The notes: generated by a model not told the origin, from the letters alone. A stretch of 64,000 nucleotides of DNA from an uncultured Roseicyclus sp. (GCA_947489665.1 CANLEH010000001.1:1646501-1710500), one strand, 5' to 3'; counted from the stretch's first letter, positions 46,501 through 56,785 are shown. Made by a program: numbers and translations.

Positions 46501-46818
46501 TTTAAGCTTCATAAGCATTTGGTTTTTTTGATATAAATTTGATGTTGCATTTTTTTGGTCACCTTTTTGGTCACCGTTGAGGTTCCTGACCCAGAAATTC
46601 GCCCCGCATTTCTAGCGAATAAAGAGTTACACCTCGGGGGTAGGGCGGTCTGAACTTTGTGGTCTGATCTAGTAGTACCGGTCACCTCCTTTGCTGCAAA
46701 TTTCCCGAAAAATTGAAGAAGCCGTTCTAAGAGCGTTAACCGCTTTGATAACCCATCAATTTCAATGAATTGACATGAATACAGTGAGCGGGTCTCTTCA
46801 AAGGGACTGGGGGGGCTT
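46501..46818 (+). other. AT-rich junction after tRNA-Thr
   Basis: 318 bases without a gene and visibly richer in A and T than the flanks. It holds a tandem TTTTTGGTCACC repeat near the tRNA and a possible -35 box TTGACA at 46770-46775 before the helicase gene; no convincing -10 box follows. No copy of the tRNA end was seen as an attachment repeat. Confidence 0.6.
46552..46575. repeat. Tandem 12-bp repeat TTTTTGGTCACC
   Basis: Two perfect adjacent copies at 46552-46563 and 46564-46575, about 50 bases after tRNA-Thr. On the minus strand it reads in frame as repeated Val-Thr-Lys-Lys ending in a stop, so it could be a remnant of an integrase-type gene; this is weak. Confidence 0.6.
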
Positions 46819-49800
46819 ATGCAGCAGAACTATGGACCGACTATTGTCAGGGCGCTCGAGCAGGCAAGAAGCAAACTGCTGGATACTGGGACAAGGAACC
46901 GAATGGTTCATGTACGGCGCGAGAACACGCGCGCGAACTGCCTGAATATTATTAACGAACGCTCGGAAGACGTATTCTCCATCCTGAACGGCGGAACGCG
47001 GAAGATGCGGTTCAAGGGGATGGGGAAGGATAGAACGGCGGTTGAGGACGGTGAACTCTTGTTGGCCGTGCCGGACGAAACCCTTGAAGAAGGGTCAGAC
47101 AGGTACACGGACCAAATCCTTGAGACGCCTTTAGGACCGGAGGGTTTGGCACGCCGCCTTTTGCGCCTTTCGATTGCTGCCAAGACGGCGGAAGAGGAGC
47201 AGGGACTTAACATTCTTTACCTGGCGATGGGCTTTCTAAGGTGGAAGGAAAGCGAAGCGTCGGACATCGTGCGAGAAGCACCCCTTTTGCTGGTCCCGGT
47301 CGACCTTGTGCGGAACGAGCGAACCTCAGCCTTCGATATTCGGATGCGGGACGACGATTTGTCGGCCAACTTGCCGTTGCGGGAACGATTGATGCAGGAT
47401 GAAGGGATTTCTCTTCCAGAGCTGCCAGATGGGGATGACCTTTCGCCCGAGGCATATTTCGATCAGGTTGCAGAGGCGATTGCGTCGAAACCATCGTGGG
47501 ACATTGACCGCAATGGGATGCAGTTGGGCTTTTTCTCATTCGCCAAACTGTTGATGCATCGGGATCTCAATCCCGAGGAATGGTCGGGCGCAGCGTTCGA
47601 AGACAATGCCTTGCTCACGGGGTTGCTTGAGGCTGGCTTTGAAGCGGAGGACCCGTTGTTCGGGGCGCAGGACCGGTTGGATCAACATCTTGATCCGGCG
47701 GAGATCATCCAGGTAGTTGATGCCGACGCCTCGCAAACAAAGGTGATCGAAGAGGTGCGGCGCGGGGCAAGCATGGTCGTGCAGGGGCCGCCGGGAACCG
47801 GAAAGTCACAGACAATCGCGAACATGATTGCGGGAGCGGTTCACGACGGAAAGACGGTCTTGTTCGTGGCAGAGAAAATGGCGGCGTTGTCAGTTGTCCA
47901 CGACCGTTTGGTCAAGGTCGGGCTGCGGGATGTGTGCCTGGAGTTGCATTCGAGAACGGCCAACAAGAAGGCTTTGGCCCGCGAACTTGGCCGCACCTTG
48001 ATGGCATCAGCCACAAAACGCGATGGGCCAAACGAAACGTCTCGTTTGCGGCAGGACCGCGATGAGTTGAACCGGATCGTCGACATGTTGCACCGCCCTA
48101 GCGGGCAAAGCGGCGACTCGGCCTTTCAGACCATGTCCGATATCGTGGGCTTCATTGGTGCAGAGATTGCGCCGCCCCGGATCGATGCCACAGGGCTGGA
48201 GCGCATGGGCGCGGAGGAGCGGTCTGAGTGTGTCGCGGCCATCGAGCGGTTTCTTGATGCCTGTAACGCGGTGCCAGCCCCGGATCGACACCCGTTTCGC
48301 GCTACAACAAAGCTGGATTTGCAGCCGACAGACCTGACGCGGTTGCAACTCGACATCGGCGATGCACTGGATGCTATTTTGGAATGGCATGCGGAGGCCG
48401 AACGCTGCAGTGGTTCGCTGTCGCGTCCCGCCGCGCTGACGTTGGAGGCGGGGAAATCGATGGCGCAGGGCCTACGGGTTCTGACCGAAGCGCCGCCGGA
48501 TGCAGCAGATTCCGTGCGTGCTTTGTTCGCGGCGTCCAAAAATCCGCGCTTGGCCGAAGGGTTGGATCGAGGGGCTGCGTGGAGGCAGGCGCGCACGCGG
48601 GCTGAGGGCGACTTCGCACCGTCAGCCTTTGACACGCCGACCGGGCAGATGCGATCGGCGTTGGTGCAAGGGCAGGGCTCAATCTGGTCACGCATGTTCG
48701 GGCCGTATCGGAAAGCTTCCAAGGCGCTGGCGGGCCTTTTGGTTCGACCATTGCCCAAAGCGCCGGGCGACCGGTTGGCGTTGATCGACGCGTTGGAGGA
48801 TGTGCAGGCGAAACGTCGGGCGCTGGCCGATGATGAGGGCTGGTTGCAGAGAAATCTGGTCGAGGTCTGGCGCGGCGAAAGCACGGATTTCGAAGGGTTG
48901 CAGGGGCAATGCGACTGGCTGCGCCGCTTGTTGGATCACCTGCCGTTTGAGACGGCGGAGCAGGTAATTGCCGTGTCGGGCTTGGGCGCTGTCGCGCGCG
49001 AGAATGCCGACCGGCTTGACCAAACGGCAGATAGGGTCGACGCGAAGGTCCGGATTGTAATGGATCGGTTGGGATTGGATCTCGCTGAAGATGGGTCGGT
49101 CGCCGACATTACGGGCGTTCCGATTACCAATCTGCAGGACAGGCTGACCGGGATGCAGCGCAATCCGGGCGGATATGCCGATTGGGCCGGTTTTGTGCGC
49201 GCCAGTGCTGAGGCCGCCGGCAAAGGCGGCGGTGCGATCGTGGAGGCTGTGCGCACTGGCAAACTGCCATCGGAACGCGCGGTTGCGGAGTTCCTTTACG
49301 CCTGTGCGGAGGCGCGGTGGGCCGATATCCGCGCCGCGCAACCCGACCTCAACGGGCTCTCCAACAAGGACCGCAGTGCGTTGGTTGCCTCCTTTCAGGC
49401 GCGAGACCGAGCGCGGCTTCAAGAGGGCCGCGACGCCGTTCTGACACGGCACATGGACCAGATGCCCAAAGGGGCCACCGGCGAAATGGGCATTTTGCGC
49501 GGCGAGATGGGCAAGAAGACCCGCCACAGGCCCATTCGCTGGTTGATGACACATGCCGGGTCAATGCTTCAGCGGATCAAGCCGGTGATGTTGATGAGCC
49601 CCCTTTCGGTCGCGCAGTTCCTGCCGCCGGGCAAGGTTTCCTTCGATCTGCTGATTATTGATGAAGCCTCGCAGGTGCGGCCAGAGGATGCATTGGGTGT
49701 GGTGGCCCGTGCCCGGCAAATCGTGGTTGTCGGTGATACTCAGCAATTGCCACCAACAAATTTCTTCAGCCGATTGGTCGAAGATGTGGAAGACGACGAA

Positions 49801-51531
49801 GACGACATCGCCACGGCGGCCTCGGCAGCTGAGATGGAAAGCGTTTTGAAGCTCTGTGAGGCGCGGGGCCTGAAGCCGCGGATGCTGGAATGGCACTACC
49901 GGTCCAGGGACCCCTCGCTGATCCGAGTGTCCAATGCAGAGTTTTATGAGGATCGGTTGGTCTTGCCGCCGTCCCCCCTGGAGAAAGATGAAAACTACGG
50001 CTTGAAGTTCCGAAAAGTGCCAGGCGTCTATGCGTCGGCCAGCAGTGGCCTTGGCCGGGCTGGCACGAACCGGATCGAGGCTGAGGAGATAGCGGCCGCC
50101 GTGGCGCAACATGCACGCGACTGGCCGAAACTGTCGTTGGGGGTGGTCGCGTTTTCCAAGGCGCAAGCCACGATGATTACAGAAGTGCTTGAGCTCGCGC
50201 GCCGCGACGATGCGGTTCTAGACGGCTTCTTGCGCGCCGGAAAAACTGAGGATCTGTTCGTCAAGAACATCGAAAACGTCCAGGGTGACGAGCGCGATGT
50301 TATCTTTGTTTCCGTGGGGTACGGGCCAGCGGAGCCGGGTGGACGTTTACGCAGTATGAGCTTCGGCCCGATCAACAGCGATGGCGGAGAACGGCGTTTG
50401 AACGTGCTGTTTTCCCGATCCCGGTTGCGTTGTGAGATCTTTGCGTCATTCGATCCGGGCGATATCGATCTTGGGCGAACGCAGAAGGAAGGGCCGCGCG
50501 TGCTGAAACGGTTCCTCGATTATGCCCGGTCGGGCATCATGGAGGATAGCGCGCCGACCGGTGAGGGGGCCGATAGCCCCTTCGAAGAGGATGTAGCGCG
50601 TGAAATCCGCAAGTTCGGATATCTGGCGGATCATCAGGTAGGCTCAGCCGGTTTCCGTATTGACCTTGGTGTGCGGCACCCTGAGCGTCCAGGGCAGTAC
50701 TTTTTGGCCGTGGAATGCGACGGAGCAACCTATCATTCGGCCCTCTGGGCGCGGGAAAGGGACCGTTTGCGCCAAGAGGTACTGGAACATCTGGGATGGA
50801 GATTCCACAGGATTTGGAGCACCGATTGGTTCCATCGGCGCGAACAGGAAATCGCAAAGCTGGCGCGCGTATTAGAAATGGCACGCACGGTCGTGGGCGA
50901 CGGGATTAAGGTCGAAGGTGCCAACGAATACGCCCCGGTGGACGAAGAAGCCCTGCCTTCTGGCGACCCTAACGAGATTAATATCGCGGATGTCCGTATC
51001 TCGGTGCCGACTTATGAGCGCGCCAATGTCCGGGTGAATACATCGGTCGAGCCGCATCTGGTACCACTTCCCCGGATGGCGGAGATTGTGGCGCGGGTGA
51101 TCGAAGAAGAAGGACCAATTCATCTGGACGAGGTTGCGCGACGTGTCGCGACCGCTTTTGGCAGGGCAAAGGCCGGAAAGCGCATCGTCGAGGCGACGCG
51201 TCTGGCCGTTCGTCATGCGAATCCGCTGGGACCTGAGTTGCACAGGGACGGGGAATTCGTAATGACCCGTGCACAATATGAGGTGACGCCGGTTCGGGAT
51301 CGATCCGATGAAAGCGACGGGGTCGTGAAGGCCGAGTATCTGCCGCCCTCAGAGATCGTGGCCGCAGCAACCTTGGTGCGACAGGAAAGTGGCGCTATGG
51401 ACCGCGATGAGTTGATCAGGACGGTCCGGCAAGTCCTTGGCTTCAAGCGGGCGGGCGCAAAGATGTACACGCGCATCGACGAGGCCCTATCGGAGGCCGG
51501 GTTTGAAATGATAGCCTTAGAAGGCAGTTAA
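46819..51531 (+). CDS. DUF4011-SF1 helicase-Vsr-like nuclease-DUF3320 fusion, putative anti-phage protein
   Basis: A 1570-residue protein with four parts. Residues about 10-220 match DUF4011 (LDTGTRNRMV, REAPLLLVPVDLV). A split SF1/UPF1-like helicase follows: Walker A QGPPGTGKSQT (about 323-333), Walker B LLIIDEASQV (about 945), motif III GDTQQLPPT (about 972), and motifs V/VI NVQGDERDVIF and LNVLFSRSRLR (about 1155 and 1195). Residues about 1253-1355 form a Vsr/MTES_1575-type nuclease with DLG and VECDGATYH. DUF3320 covers about 1412-1480. This architecture is known in single-gene defence proteins thought to cut invading DNA. A G-rich ribosome site lies before the ATG. Confidence 0.88.
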   Translation: MQQNYGPTIVRALEQARSKLLDTGTRNRMVHVRRENTRANCLNIINERSEDVFSILNGGTRKMRFKGMGKDRTAVEDGELLLAVPDETLEEGSDRYTDQILETPLGPEGLARRLLRLSIAAKTAEEEQGLNILYLAMGFLRWKESEASDIVREAPLLLVPVDLVRNERTSAFDIRMRDDDLSANLPLRERLMQDEGISLPELPDGDDLSPEAYFDQVAEAIASKPSWDIDRNGMQLGFFSFAKLLMHRDLNPEEWSGAAFEDNALLTGLLEAGFEAEDPLFGAQDRLDQHLDPAEIIQVVDADASQTKVIEEVRRGASMVVQGPPGTGKSQTIANMIAGAVHDGKTVLFVAEKMAALSVVHDRLVKVGLRDVCLELHSRTANKKALARELGRTLMASATKRDGPNETSRLRQDRDELNRIVDMLHRPSGQSGDSAFQTMSDIVGFIGAEIAPPRIDATGLERMGAEERSECVAAIERFLDACNAVPAPDRHPFRATTKLDLQPTDLTRLQLDIGDALDAILEWHAEAERCSGSLSRPAALTLEAGKSMAQGLRVLTEAPPDAADSVRALFAASKNPRLAEGLDRGAAWRQARTRAEGDFAPSAFDTPTGQMRSALVQGQGSIWSRMFGPYRKASKALAGLLVRPLPKAPGDRLALIDALEDVQAKRRALADDEGWLQRNLVEVWRGESTDFEGLQGQCDWLRRLLDHLPFETAEQVIAVSGLGAVARENADRLDQTADRVDAKVRIVMDRLGLDLAEDGSVADITGVPITNLQDRLTGMQRNPGGYADWAGFVRASAEAAGKGGGAIVEAVRTGKLPSERAVAEFLYACAEARWADIRAAQPDLNGLSNKDRSALVASFQARDRARLQEGRDAVLTRHMDQMPKGATGEMGILRGEMGKKTRHRPIRWLMTHAGSMLQRIKPVMLMSPLSVAQFLPPGKVSFDLLIIDEASQVRPEDALGVVARARQIVVVGDTQQLPPTNFFSRLVEDVEDDEDDIATAASAAEMESVLKLCEARGLKPRMLEWHYRSRDPSLIRVSNAEFYEDRLVLPPSPLEKDENYGLKFRKVPGVYASASSGLGRAGTNRIEAEEIAAAVAQHARDWPKLSLGVVAFSKAQATMITEVLELARRDDAVLDGFLRAGKTEDLFVKNIENVQGDERDVIFVSVGYGPAEPGGRLRSMSFGPINSDGGERRLNVLFSRSRLRCEIFASFDPGDIDLGRTQKEGPRVLKRFLDYARSGIMEDSAPTGEGADSPFEEDVAREIRKFGYLADHQVGSAGFRIDLGVRHPERPGQYFLAVECDGATYHSALWARERDRLRQEVLEHLGWRFHRIWSTDWFHRREQEIAKLARVLEMARTVVGDGIKVEGANEYAPVDEEALPSGDPNEINIADVRISVPTYERANVRVNTSVEPHLVPLPRMAEIVARVIEEEGPIHLDEVARRVATAFGRAKAGKRIVEATRLAVRHANPLGPELHRDGEFVMTRAQYEVTPVRDRSDESDGVVKAEYLPPSEIVAAATLVRQESGAMDRDELIRTVRQVLGFKRAGAKMYTRIDEALSEAGFEMIALEGS

Positions 51532-51567
51532 CCATGATGTGCATTGGTTCGAGCATCGCGAAGAAGG

Positions 51568-52929
51568 CTATGTGTCAAATTCTTCAGCATCCAGGGCAAT
51601 CGCGCTGGTAGATACATCTTGGCCCGTCGAGCGATCGCTTTTGAGGTGAGGTGCCTTGCGAACCCATGCGCTCAAATGTGCGCCTACTTCACCATAAAAG
51701 AGCGGCACAATGCGTTCGAGCTCAGTCACGAAATTTGTTTGCTGCATGAACTTAGCCCCAAGCTTTTCCGAAACAAAAATGTGGAAGCTGTGTGGGGAAA
51801 GATGTTCTTTTCCCTTTGCTGCAAGGTCGGGTTCGTTCCTCAAGTCTGAAACAGAATATTGTGTCGGCTCACTTGTTCCCGGCCAAAGTAACCGCAAAAA
51901 CAGACTTTCAGAATCAGTGTTCTTGAGTTGGCGCAACACCCAGTTCAGCCGAGCCTTCGTGGATTTCTTGTCCTCTGGTGCTCGCAATGACATTCCAACG
52001 TCGATAGATCTACGCATCAAGTCCACGCAAACCTCAATTGGGGCGGCAGCGTCCGGGATTTGCAGGTCGCACAGCAGCTTTGAAGTACCTTTCAGTAGTG
52101 CAAATTCATCGCGTTGACGTTGTCCGGGGTTCCCCCTGTGACTTCGGGGTAGTTTCTCGGTGACAGTCATTCCGGTCATGCGGCTCAGGATTAGTGATAA
52201 GTCGCGGGTTTCCTGATGCCACGCTTCCAAGACCTTAGCGGCCACAGGAGACTTTGCCGGTATTGCACCTCCGCTAGAGACAAGCTTGTTCAATTCGGAC
52301 CACTCTTTCGGCATCCGATCAAAGCCCTTTACCCCAGCGCTTTCGTGGCTAAGGAAACGTCTTAACTCGTTCAATAGCAGCAACTGATCCACGTCTGCGA
52401 TGCTTTCAGTGGAAAGCAACAAATCCGCTACAGTGAGAATGTGCATCCAAGACCAGTGGTACACTGGTACTTTGGACCGGCCTTTACGGATTGCCGCCAA
52501 CGGGTGGCTTTGAGGAGATGTAGCAAATTGGTTGGAAATCGTGATGACACAATCAATACCGTTGTCTTTGGCAAGGTTTCGGTACCGTTCAATTTGGTCC
52601 GGCTCTAAGTCACTGTTCCCGACTTTCGCTTCAACTATTGCTCGCCATTGACGGTTCCCGACTGAAAGAACGATCAGTCCATCTGGTCTTTCCTTGATTT
52701 CCGTTGGCTGTTTCTCAAATACGATTTCGGTGAAGGTTTGGATCTTGGCGCGTCTTCCTACTTTTTGACCGACTGATGCCAACAGTTGCGCCCCGAATTC
52801 ATCGATCTTGCTCATGCAAGCCAATACGATCGAAGTTGTTCGTCCCTCCTTCGAAGTGGTCGACAACACTGGAAATAGGCGCGCGATTTCTCCTTGAGTA
52901 AGGTAGTCTGGCAATTGGTCGTTTCTCAT
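51568..52929 (-). CDS. PD-(D/E)XK-type nuclease-like protein, horizontally acquired
   Basis: A 453-residue protein without a family name that I recognise. Residues about 82-125 have the PD-(D/E)XK nuclease core: RPDGLIV (Asp83), then AIVEAKVGNSDL (Glu100 and Lys102), followed by a helix DQIERYRNLAK. The C-terminal half is helical with no known motif. The ATG at 52929 has GAGAGGAA upstream. It is convergent with the helicase gene (36 bases between stops). Its G+C is visibly lower than its neighbours, pointing to transfer. It may be a restriction-like or defence nuclease. Confidence 0.72.
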   Translation of the reverse strand: MRNDQLPDYLTQGEIARLFPVLSTTSKEGRTTSIVLACMSKIDEFGAQLLASVGQKVGRRAKIQTFTEIVFEKQPTEIKERPDGLIVLSVGNRQWRAIVEAKVGNSDLEPDQIERYRNLAKDNGIDCVITISNQFATSPQSHPLAAIRKGRSKVPVYHWSWMHILTVADLLLSTESIADVDQLLLLNELRRFLSHESAGVKGFDRMPKEWSELNKLVSSGGAIPAKSPVAAKVLEAWHQETRDLSLILSRMTGMTVTEKLPRSHRGNPGQRQRDEFALLKGTSKLLCDLQIPDAAAPIEVCVDLMRRSIDVGMSLRAPEDKKSTKARLNWVLRQLKNTDSESLFLRLLWPGTSEPTQYSVSDLRNEPDLAAKGKEHLSPHSFHIFVSEKLGAKFMQQTNFVTELERIVPLFYGEVGAHLSAWVRKAPHLKSDRSTGQDVSTSAIALDAEEFDT

Positions 52930-53218
52930 TCGGCATTCCTCTCCCACAATTTTACTTCCGCGTTATTGGAATAATGGACTGCCGCGTCAGTCGAACTGTC
53001 AAGGAATTAAAGCTGGGCGATGTGTCGATCTTGGTTCACCCCAGCAACCACAACAAATGCCACCGGCAAGAAAACACTACTTTGGGTGTGGCGCACGAGA
53101 CACGGCGTTGATCGGCGGATTCTTGCGCTCCCTAGCCGGTGGCGCGCCACGACCTAATCTCCAGCCAACACCGCATAACGAAACGAAAATCCGAATCGAC
53201 GAGCATGCGATTTCGGAG

Positions 53219-56200
53219 ATGTGTCTGGGGGGACGCATATTGGGAAAACAGCGGTCTGCGCCGCTTCTGGCGCCGTTTTGCGACTGTCATACATGCGCAC
53301 TGTCCCCCGCGTGGACACTTGCAATGGCATGTGTCGCGGGCCTTGCTGCGGTGAGCCAGGGCGGGCCAGTGCACGCGCAATCCTGCGCCGGTGACGGACG
53401 ATTGGTCAGCGGTGTTTGCGTTCCTGCAATCACAGCGCCAAGTCCTCGCGTTGCGGATGCGCCCACGGGATTTGTGATCGCGGTCGATGGAGCTGTCCTG
53501 GATGGCGACGACGCGGTTCGCGATATCGTACGCCGCACCGATGTGCGCTTGGCCGACGCGGATATCGAAGTGGTATTTGACGGCCTAGGGGCTGTCCCGC
53601 GGCTTGATCTAGAAATTGTTGGGGAACCTCGCGCTCACGCACCGGGCGATACAGCGACCCTGCAATCGGCGACCAACTATCCCGCCTACATCGCCAGGTC
53701 TGAGGTCCGGCTTTTGGATCTTGGTGCCGTCGGCGGGCCACGTACCGTTCAAGTGATCCCTATCCAGACCAATGGTACCGCGCAGATCACCGTTCCGGAT
53801 GGGGAGCGGTTGGCCGTGATCCACCGCGTTTATGATGCGGAAGGCCGGTACGACGAGACCTACCCCGTTCCGCTGAGTGAGGCTGACCGGAGGCCGTTGG
53901 GCGATGATGTGGAAGATGGCTCGGACCTAACGGCGCGGTCGCGCATTCCGGTCCATGGTGGAGCAGTGACAGTACGCGGATCATCGATCGTTCCGGGCGC
54001 GCGAGTTTCGGCGTTGGGCGAGGTTGTGCGACCGGATCCGTCTGGTGGTTTCGTGCTGCAACGCATTCTGCCACCTGGTGAATATGGCGTAGACGTTAAC
54101 GTGGTTGGCCCCGGACAATCCGTCGACCTGGTGCGCGATATCGACATCCCGCGCGCGGAATGGTTCACAACGGGGCTGGCAGATTTCTACCTGGGCTGGC
54201 GTGAGGTCGAGGGCGAAGGGGGTGAGACGTGGAACAGCGCGCGGCTGGCCTTCTACATCGATGGACGCACGGCAAGCGGCTATGAGATCACCGCGCAGGC
54301 GGATACCGGCGAGGGCGAGATCGAGGATATCTTCCGCCGTCTCGAAGAACGTGACCCGCGGTCCACGGTGCAACGGATCGACCCGGATGACCTCTATCCG
54401 ACCTATGGCGACGACTCGACGATTGTGGACAACACGCCGACCTCGGGGCGGCTTTACCTGCGGATCGAGCGGGACGGAAACCACTTCCTGTGGGGGGATT
54501 TCGAGGCCGATCTGGGGGACGGCACGCTGGTACGCAATGACCGGTCGCTTTACGGTGCGCAGGCCTATTGGGCGACGGCGGACACCACGGCGCGCGGCGA
54601 AGCGCGGCTAGCGGGAACGGCCTATGCAGCAAGCCCGGATATGCTGGCGCAGAGGGACGTGTTCCTTGGCACCGGTGGCTCGGTCTACGTGTTGCAAAGG
54701 CAGGACATTGGAATTGCGACCGAGGTTCTGAGCATCGAGGTCCGTGATCCGGTGACGGGGCGAGTGATCGACATCGTGCGGCTTGCACCGGGGGTCGACT
54801 ATTCGATCAACTATCTGCAGGGCATCGTGACGCTGTCTGAGCCTTTGGCGAGCCGCGTCGGCGATGCCGGCATCGTCACATCACCCGGCGATACGCCAGA
54901 ATTGCGACTGGTTGCCCAATACGAATACACGCCGACGCTGGCGGATGTGGATGGATACTCGGTCGGTGGACGGGTCGAGGGGTGGATCACGGACGATGTG
55001 CGTATCGGCGTATCGGGCATGGTTGAGCAGACCGGCACGGCGGATCAGACAGTGATCGGCGCGGACGTGGAATGGCGCATTGGTGAGAATAGCCATGTGC
55101 GTTTGGAATATGCGGAAAGCGACGGGCCGGGATTTGGCTCTACATTCTCCGCCGATGGCGGCCTGGTGTTTGATACGGTCGGGCCCAATGGCGGATCGGG
55201 GCAGGCGGTGCGGGCCGATGTGCGGCTGGACTTCGCAGATATCGGCCTGGCGGGTGAGGGTGCCCTGGGCGGCTATTTCGAAGAGCGCGGCGAAGGGTTT
55301 TCCAGCCTCGACTATTCGATCACGGCAGCCACGGGGGATGAGACCCTTTGGGGTGTATTCATCGACGCGGAGCCGCGCGAAGGCCTTCGTTACTCCCTGA
55401 GCTACGACGATTATTCCAACGGCGTGGGCGAACACGACCGCCGCGCGGAAGGTGAAGTCGAGTTTGCCCTGAACGCGCGTTATACGCTCGGCTTCGGGCT
55501 TGAGCATCTGAATCGCGACCGGGCCGCATCGGTGGGTGAGCAGGGGCGGCGCACCGATATCGGCTCGCGGCTGACCTACTCTTATGCGGAAAACGGCGAC
55601 GTCTGGGTCTTCGGGCAGGCGACCATCGACAATCAGGGCCTTGAGAACAATGACCGCATCGGCATCGGCGCGTCCTACGCGTTCGACAATGGCTGGCAGG
55701 TTGAAGGCGAGATTTCCGGCGGCGCCATGGGGCCAGGTGGGCTCTTGCGGTTCAGCTATGATGACGGAGCGGGATCAACATCGTACTTCGGGTATGAGTT
55801 GGATCCGGGCCGCACGATTTCAGGTGTGACGCTTGATGGCCGCGACAATGGCCGGTTCATTGCGGGTATGCGACGTCAGGTGAACGACCAGCTGACCTAT
55901 TTCGGTGAGAACACCTACGACATGTTCGGGCGCCATAACGCGCTGACGACGGCCTATGGCCTGACCTACCAACAGACAGAGTTCCTGAGCTACACGGCGG
56001 CGGTCGAATTCGGGTCTGTCGATGATCGGTTCGACAATGATTTCGACCGCACGGCGATCAGCCTTGGCGTGCGGTACGAGGACGAGATGCTGACGGCAGG
56101 CGCGCGGCTGGAATACCGGACGGAGACGGGCGAACGCTCGGGCCTGCCGCTGGACAGCGATACCATCGCGCTGACGCTGGATGGGCGGTACCTGATCAGT

Positions 56201-56785
56201 GAACACGAACGTGTGGTTTTCACGTTCGAGGGGATTGATACCGATACCGACGAAAGCTCCATCCTCGATGGCACGTTTGTGGATGCCAGTGTCGGATATG
56301 CGTTCCGACCCACAAATACCGACCGCCTGAACATGCTGGTGCGGTATCGCTATCTGTTTGATGATGTCGGCCAACGCCTTGATGATACCGACGAATTGGG
56401 CCCGCGCCAACGCAGCCACGTATTCAGTGCGGATGCGAGTTACCTTTGGGATGAGCAATGGCGCATCGGGGCTCGGATCGGATTCCGCCTGACCGAGGCG
56501 GCTGCCACTGAGGCCGATCCGTTCACCCAGAACGATGCCGTACTTTCCGTGGTGAATGCCCGGTACCACATGCTTCACAATTGGGACGCGCTGCTGGAAT
56601 GGCGGGCGCTGCATACGGTTCAGGCGGGTGGGACGGACATCGGCCTATTAGGTGCGGTATCGCGCCAGATTAGCGACGGCATCAGCTTGGGTGTGGGCTA
56701 TAATTTCGGCACCTTCTCGGACGATCTGACGGATCTGACGCGAGACGATCAGGGCCTGTTCATCAATCTGACAGCGAGTTTTTGA
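53219..56785 (+). CDS. Large outer-membrane beta-barrel protein, partner of giant adhesin
   Basis: About 1188 residues. After a hydrophobic signal segment cleaved near residue 54 (VHAQ before SCAG), beta-rich domains follow up to about residue 350, then a conserved block with DPDDLYPTYGDDSTIVDN (about 390) and NYLQGIVTLSEPL. The rest, about 600-1188, has alternating amphipathic strands and ends in Phe, as outer-membrane barrels do. Start uncertain: ATG 53219 is used; TTG 53240 has a better G-rich ribosome site, while an earlier frame to 53057 has no signal. It precedes the giant protein by 40 bases. I infer it is its export or anchoring partner. Confidence 0.75.
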   Translation: MCLGGRILGKQRSAPLLAPFCDCHTCALSPAWTLAMACVAGLAAVSQGGPVHAQSCAGDGRLVSGVCVPAITAPSPRVADAPTGFVIAVDGAVLDGDDAVRDIVRRTDVRLADADIEVVFDGLGAVPRLDLEIVGEPRAHAPGDTATLQSATNYPAYIARSEVRLLDLGAVGGPRTVQVIPIQTNGTAQITVPDGERLAVIHRVYDAEGRYDETYPVPLSEADRRPLGDDVEDGSDLTARSRIPVHGGAVTVRGSSIVPGARVSALGEVVRPDPSGGFVLQRILPPGEYGVDVNVVGPGQSVDLVRDIDIPRAEWFTTGLADFYLGWREVEGEGGETWNSARLAFYIDGRTASGYEITAQADTGEGEIEDIFRRLEERDPRSTVQRIDPDDLYPTYGDDSTIVDNTPTSGRLYLRIERDGNHFLWGDFEADLGDGTLVRNDRSLYGAQAYWATADTTARGEARLAGTAYAASPDMLAQRDVFLGTGGSVYVLQRQDIGIATEVLSIEVRDPVTGRVIDIVRLAPGVDYSINYLQGIVTLSEPLASRVGDAGIVTSPGDTPELRLVAQYEYTPTLADVDGYSVGGRVEGWITDDVRIGVSGMVEQTGTADQTVIGADVEWRIGENSHVRLEYAESDGPGFGSTFSADGGLVFDTVGPNGGSGQAVRADVRLDFADIGLAGEGALGGYFEERGEGFSSLDYSITAATGDETLWGVFIDAEPREGLRYSLSYDDYSNGVGEHDRRAEGEVEFALNARYTLGFGLEHLNRDRAASVGEQGRRTDIGSRLTYSYAENGDVWVFGQATIDNQGLENNDRIGIGASYAFDNGWQVEGEISGGAMGPGGLLRFSYDDGAGSTSYFGYELDPGRTISGVTLDGRDNGRFIAGMRRQVNDQLTYFGENTYDMFGRHNALTTAYGLTYQQTEFLSYTAAVEFGSVDDRFDNDFDRTAISLGVRYEDEMLTAGARLEYRTETGERSGLPLDSDTIALTLDGRYLISEHERVVFTFEGIDTDTDESSILDGTFVDASVGYAFRPTNTDRLNMLVRYRYLFDDVGQRLDDTDELGPRQRSHVFSADASYLWDEQWRIGARIGFRLTEAAATEADPFTQNDAVLSVVNARYHMLHNWDALLEWRALHTVQAGGTDIGLLGAVSRQISDGISLGVGYNFGTFSDDLTDLTRDDQGLFINLTASF

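Noticed and set aside
46425-53060. A second copy of the tRNA-Thr 3' end as an attachment repeat
   Set aside because: I looked for the T-arm and CCA sequence downstream to 53060 and did not find a match.
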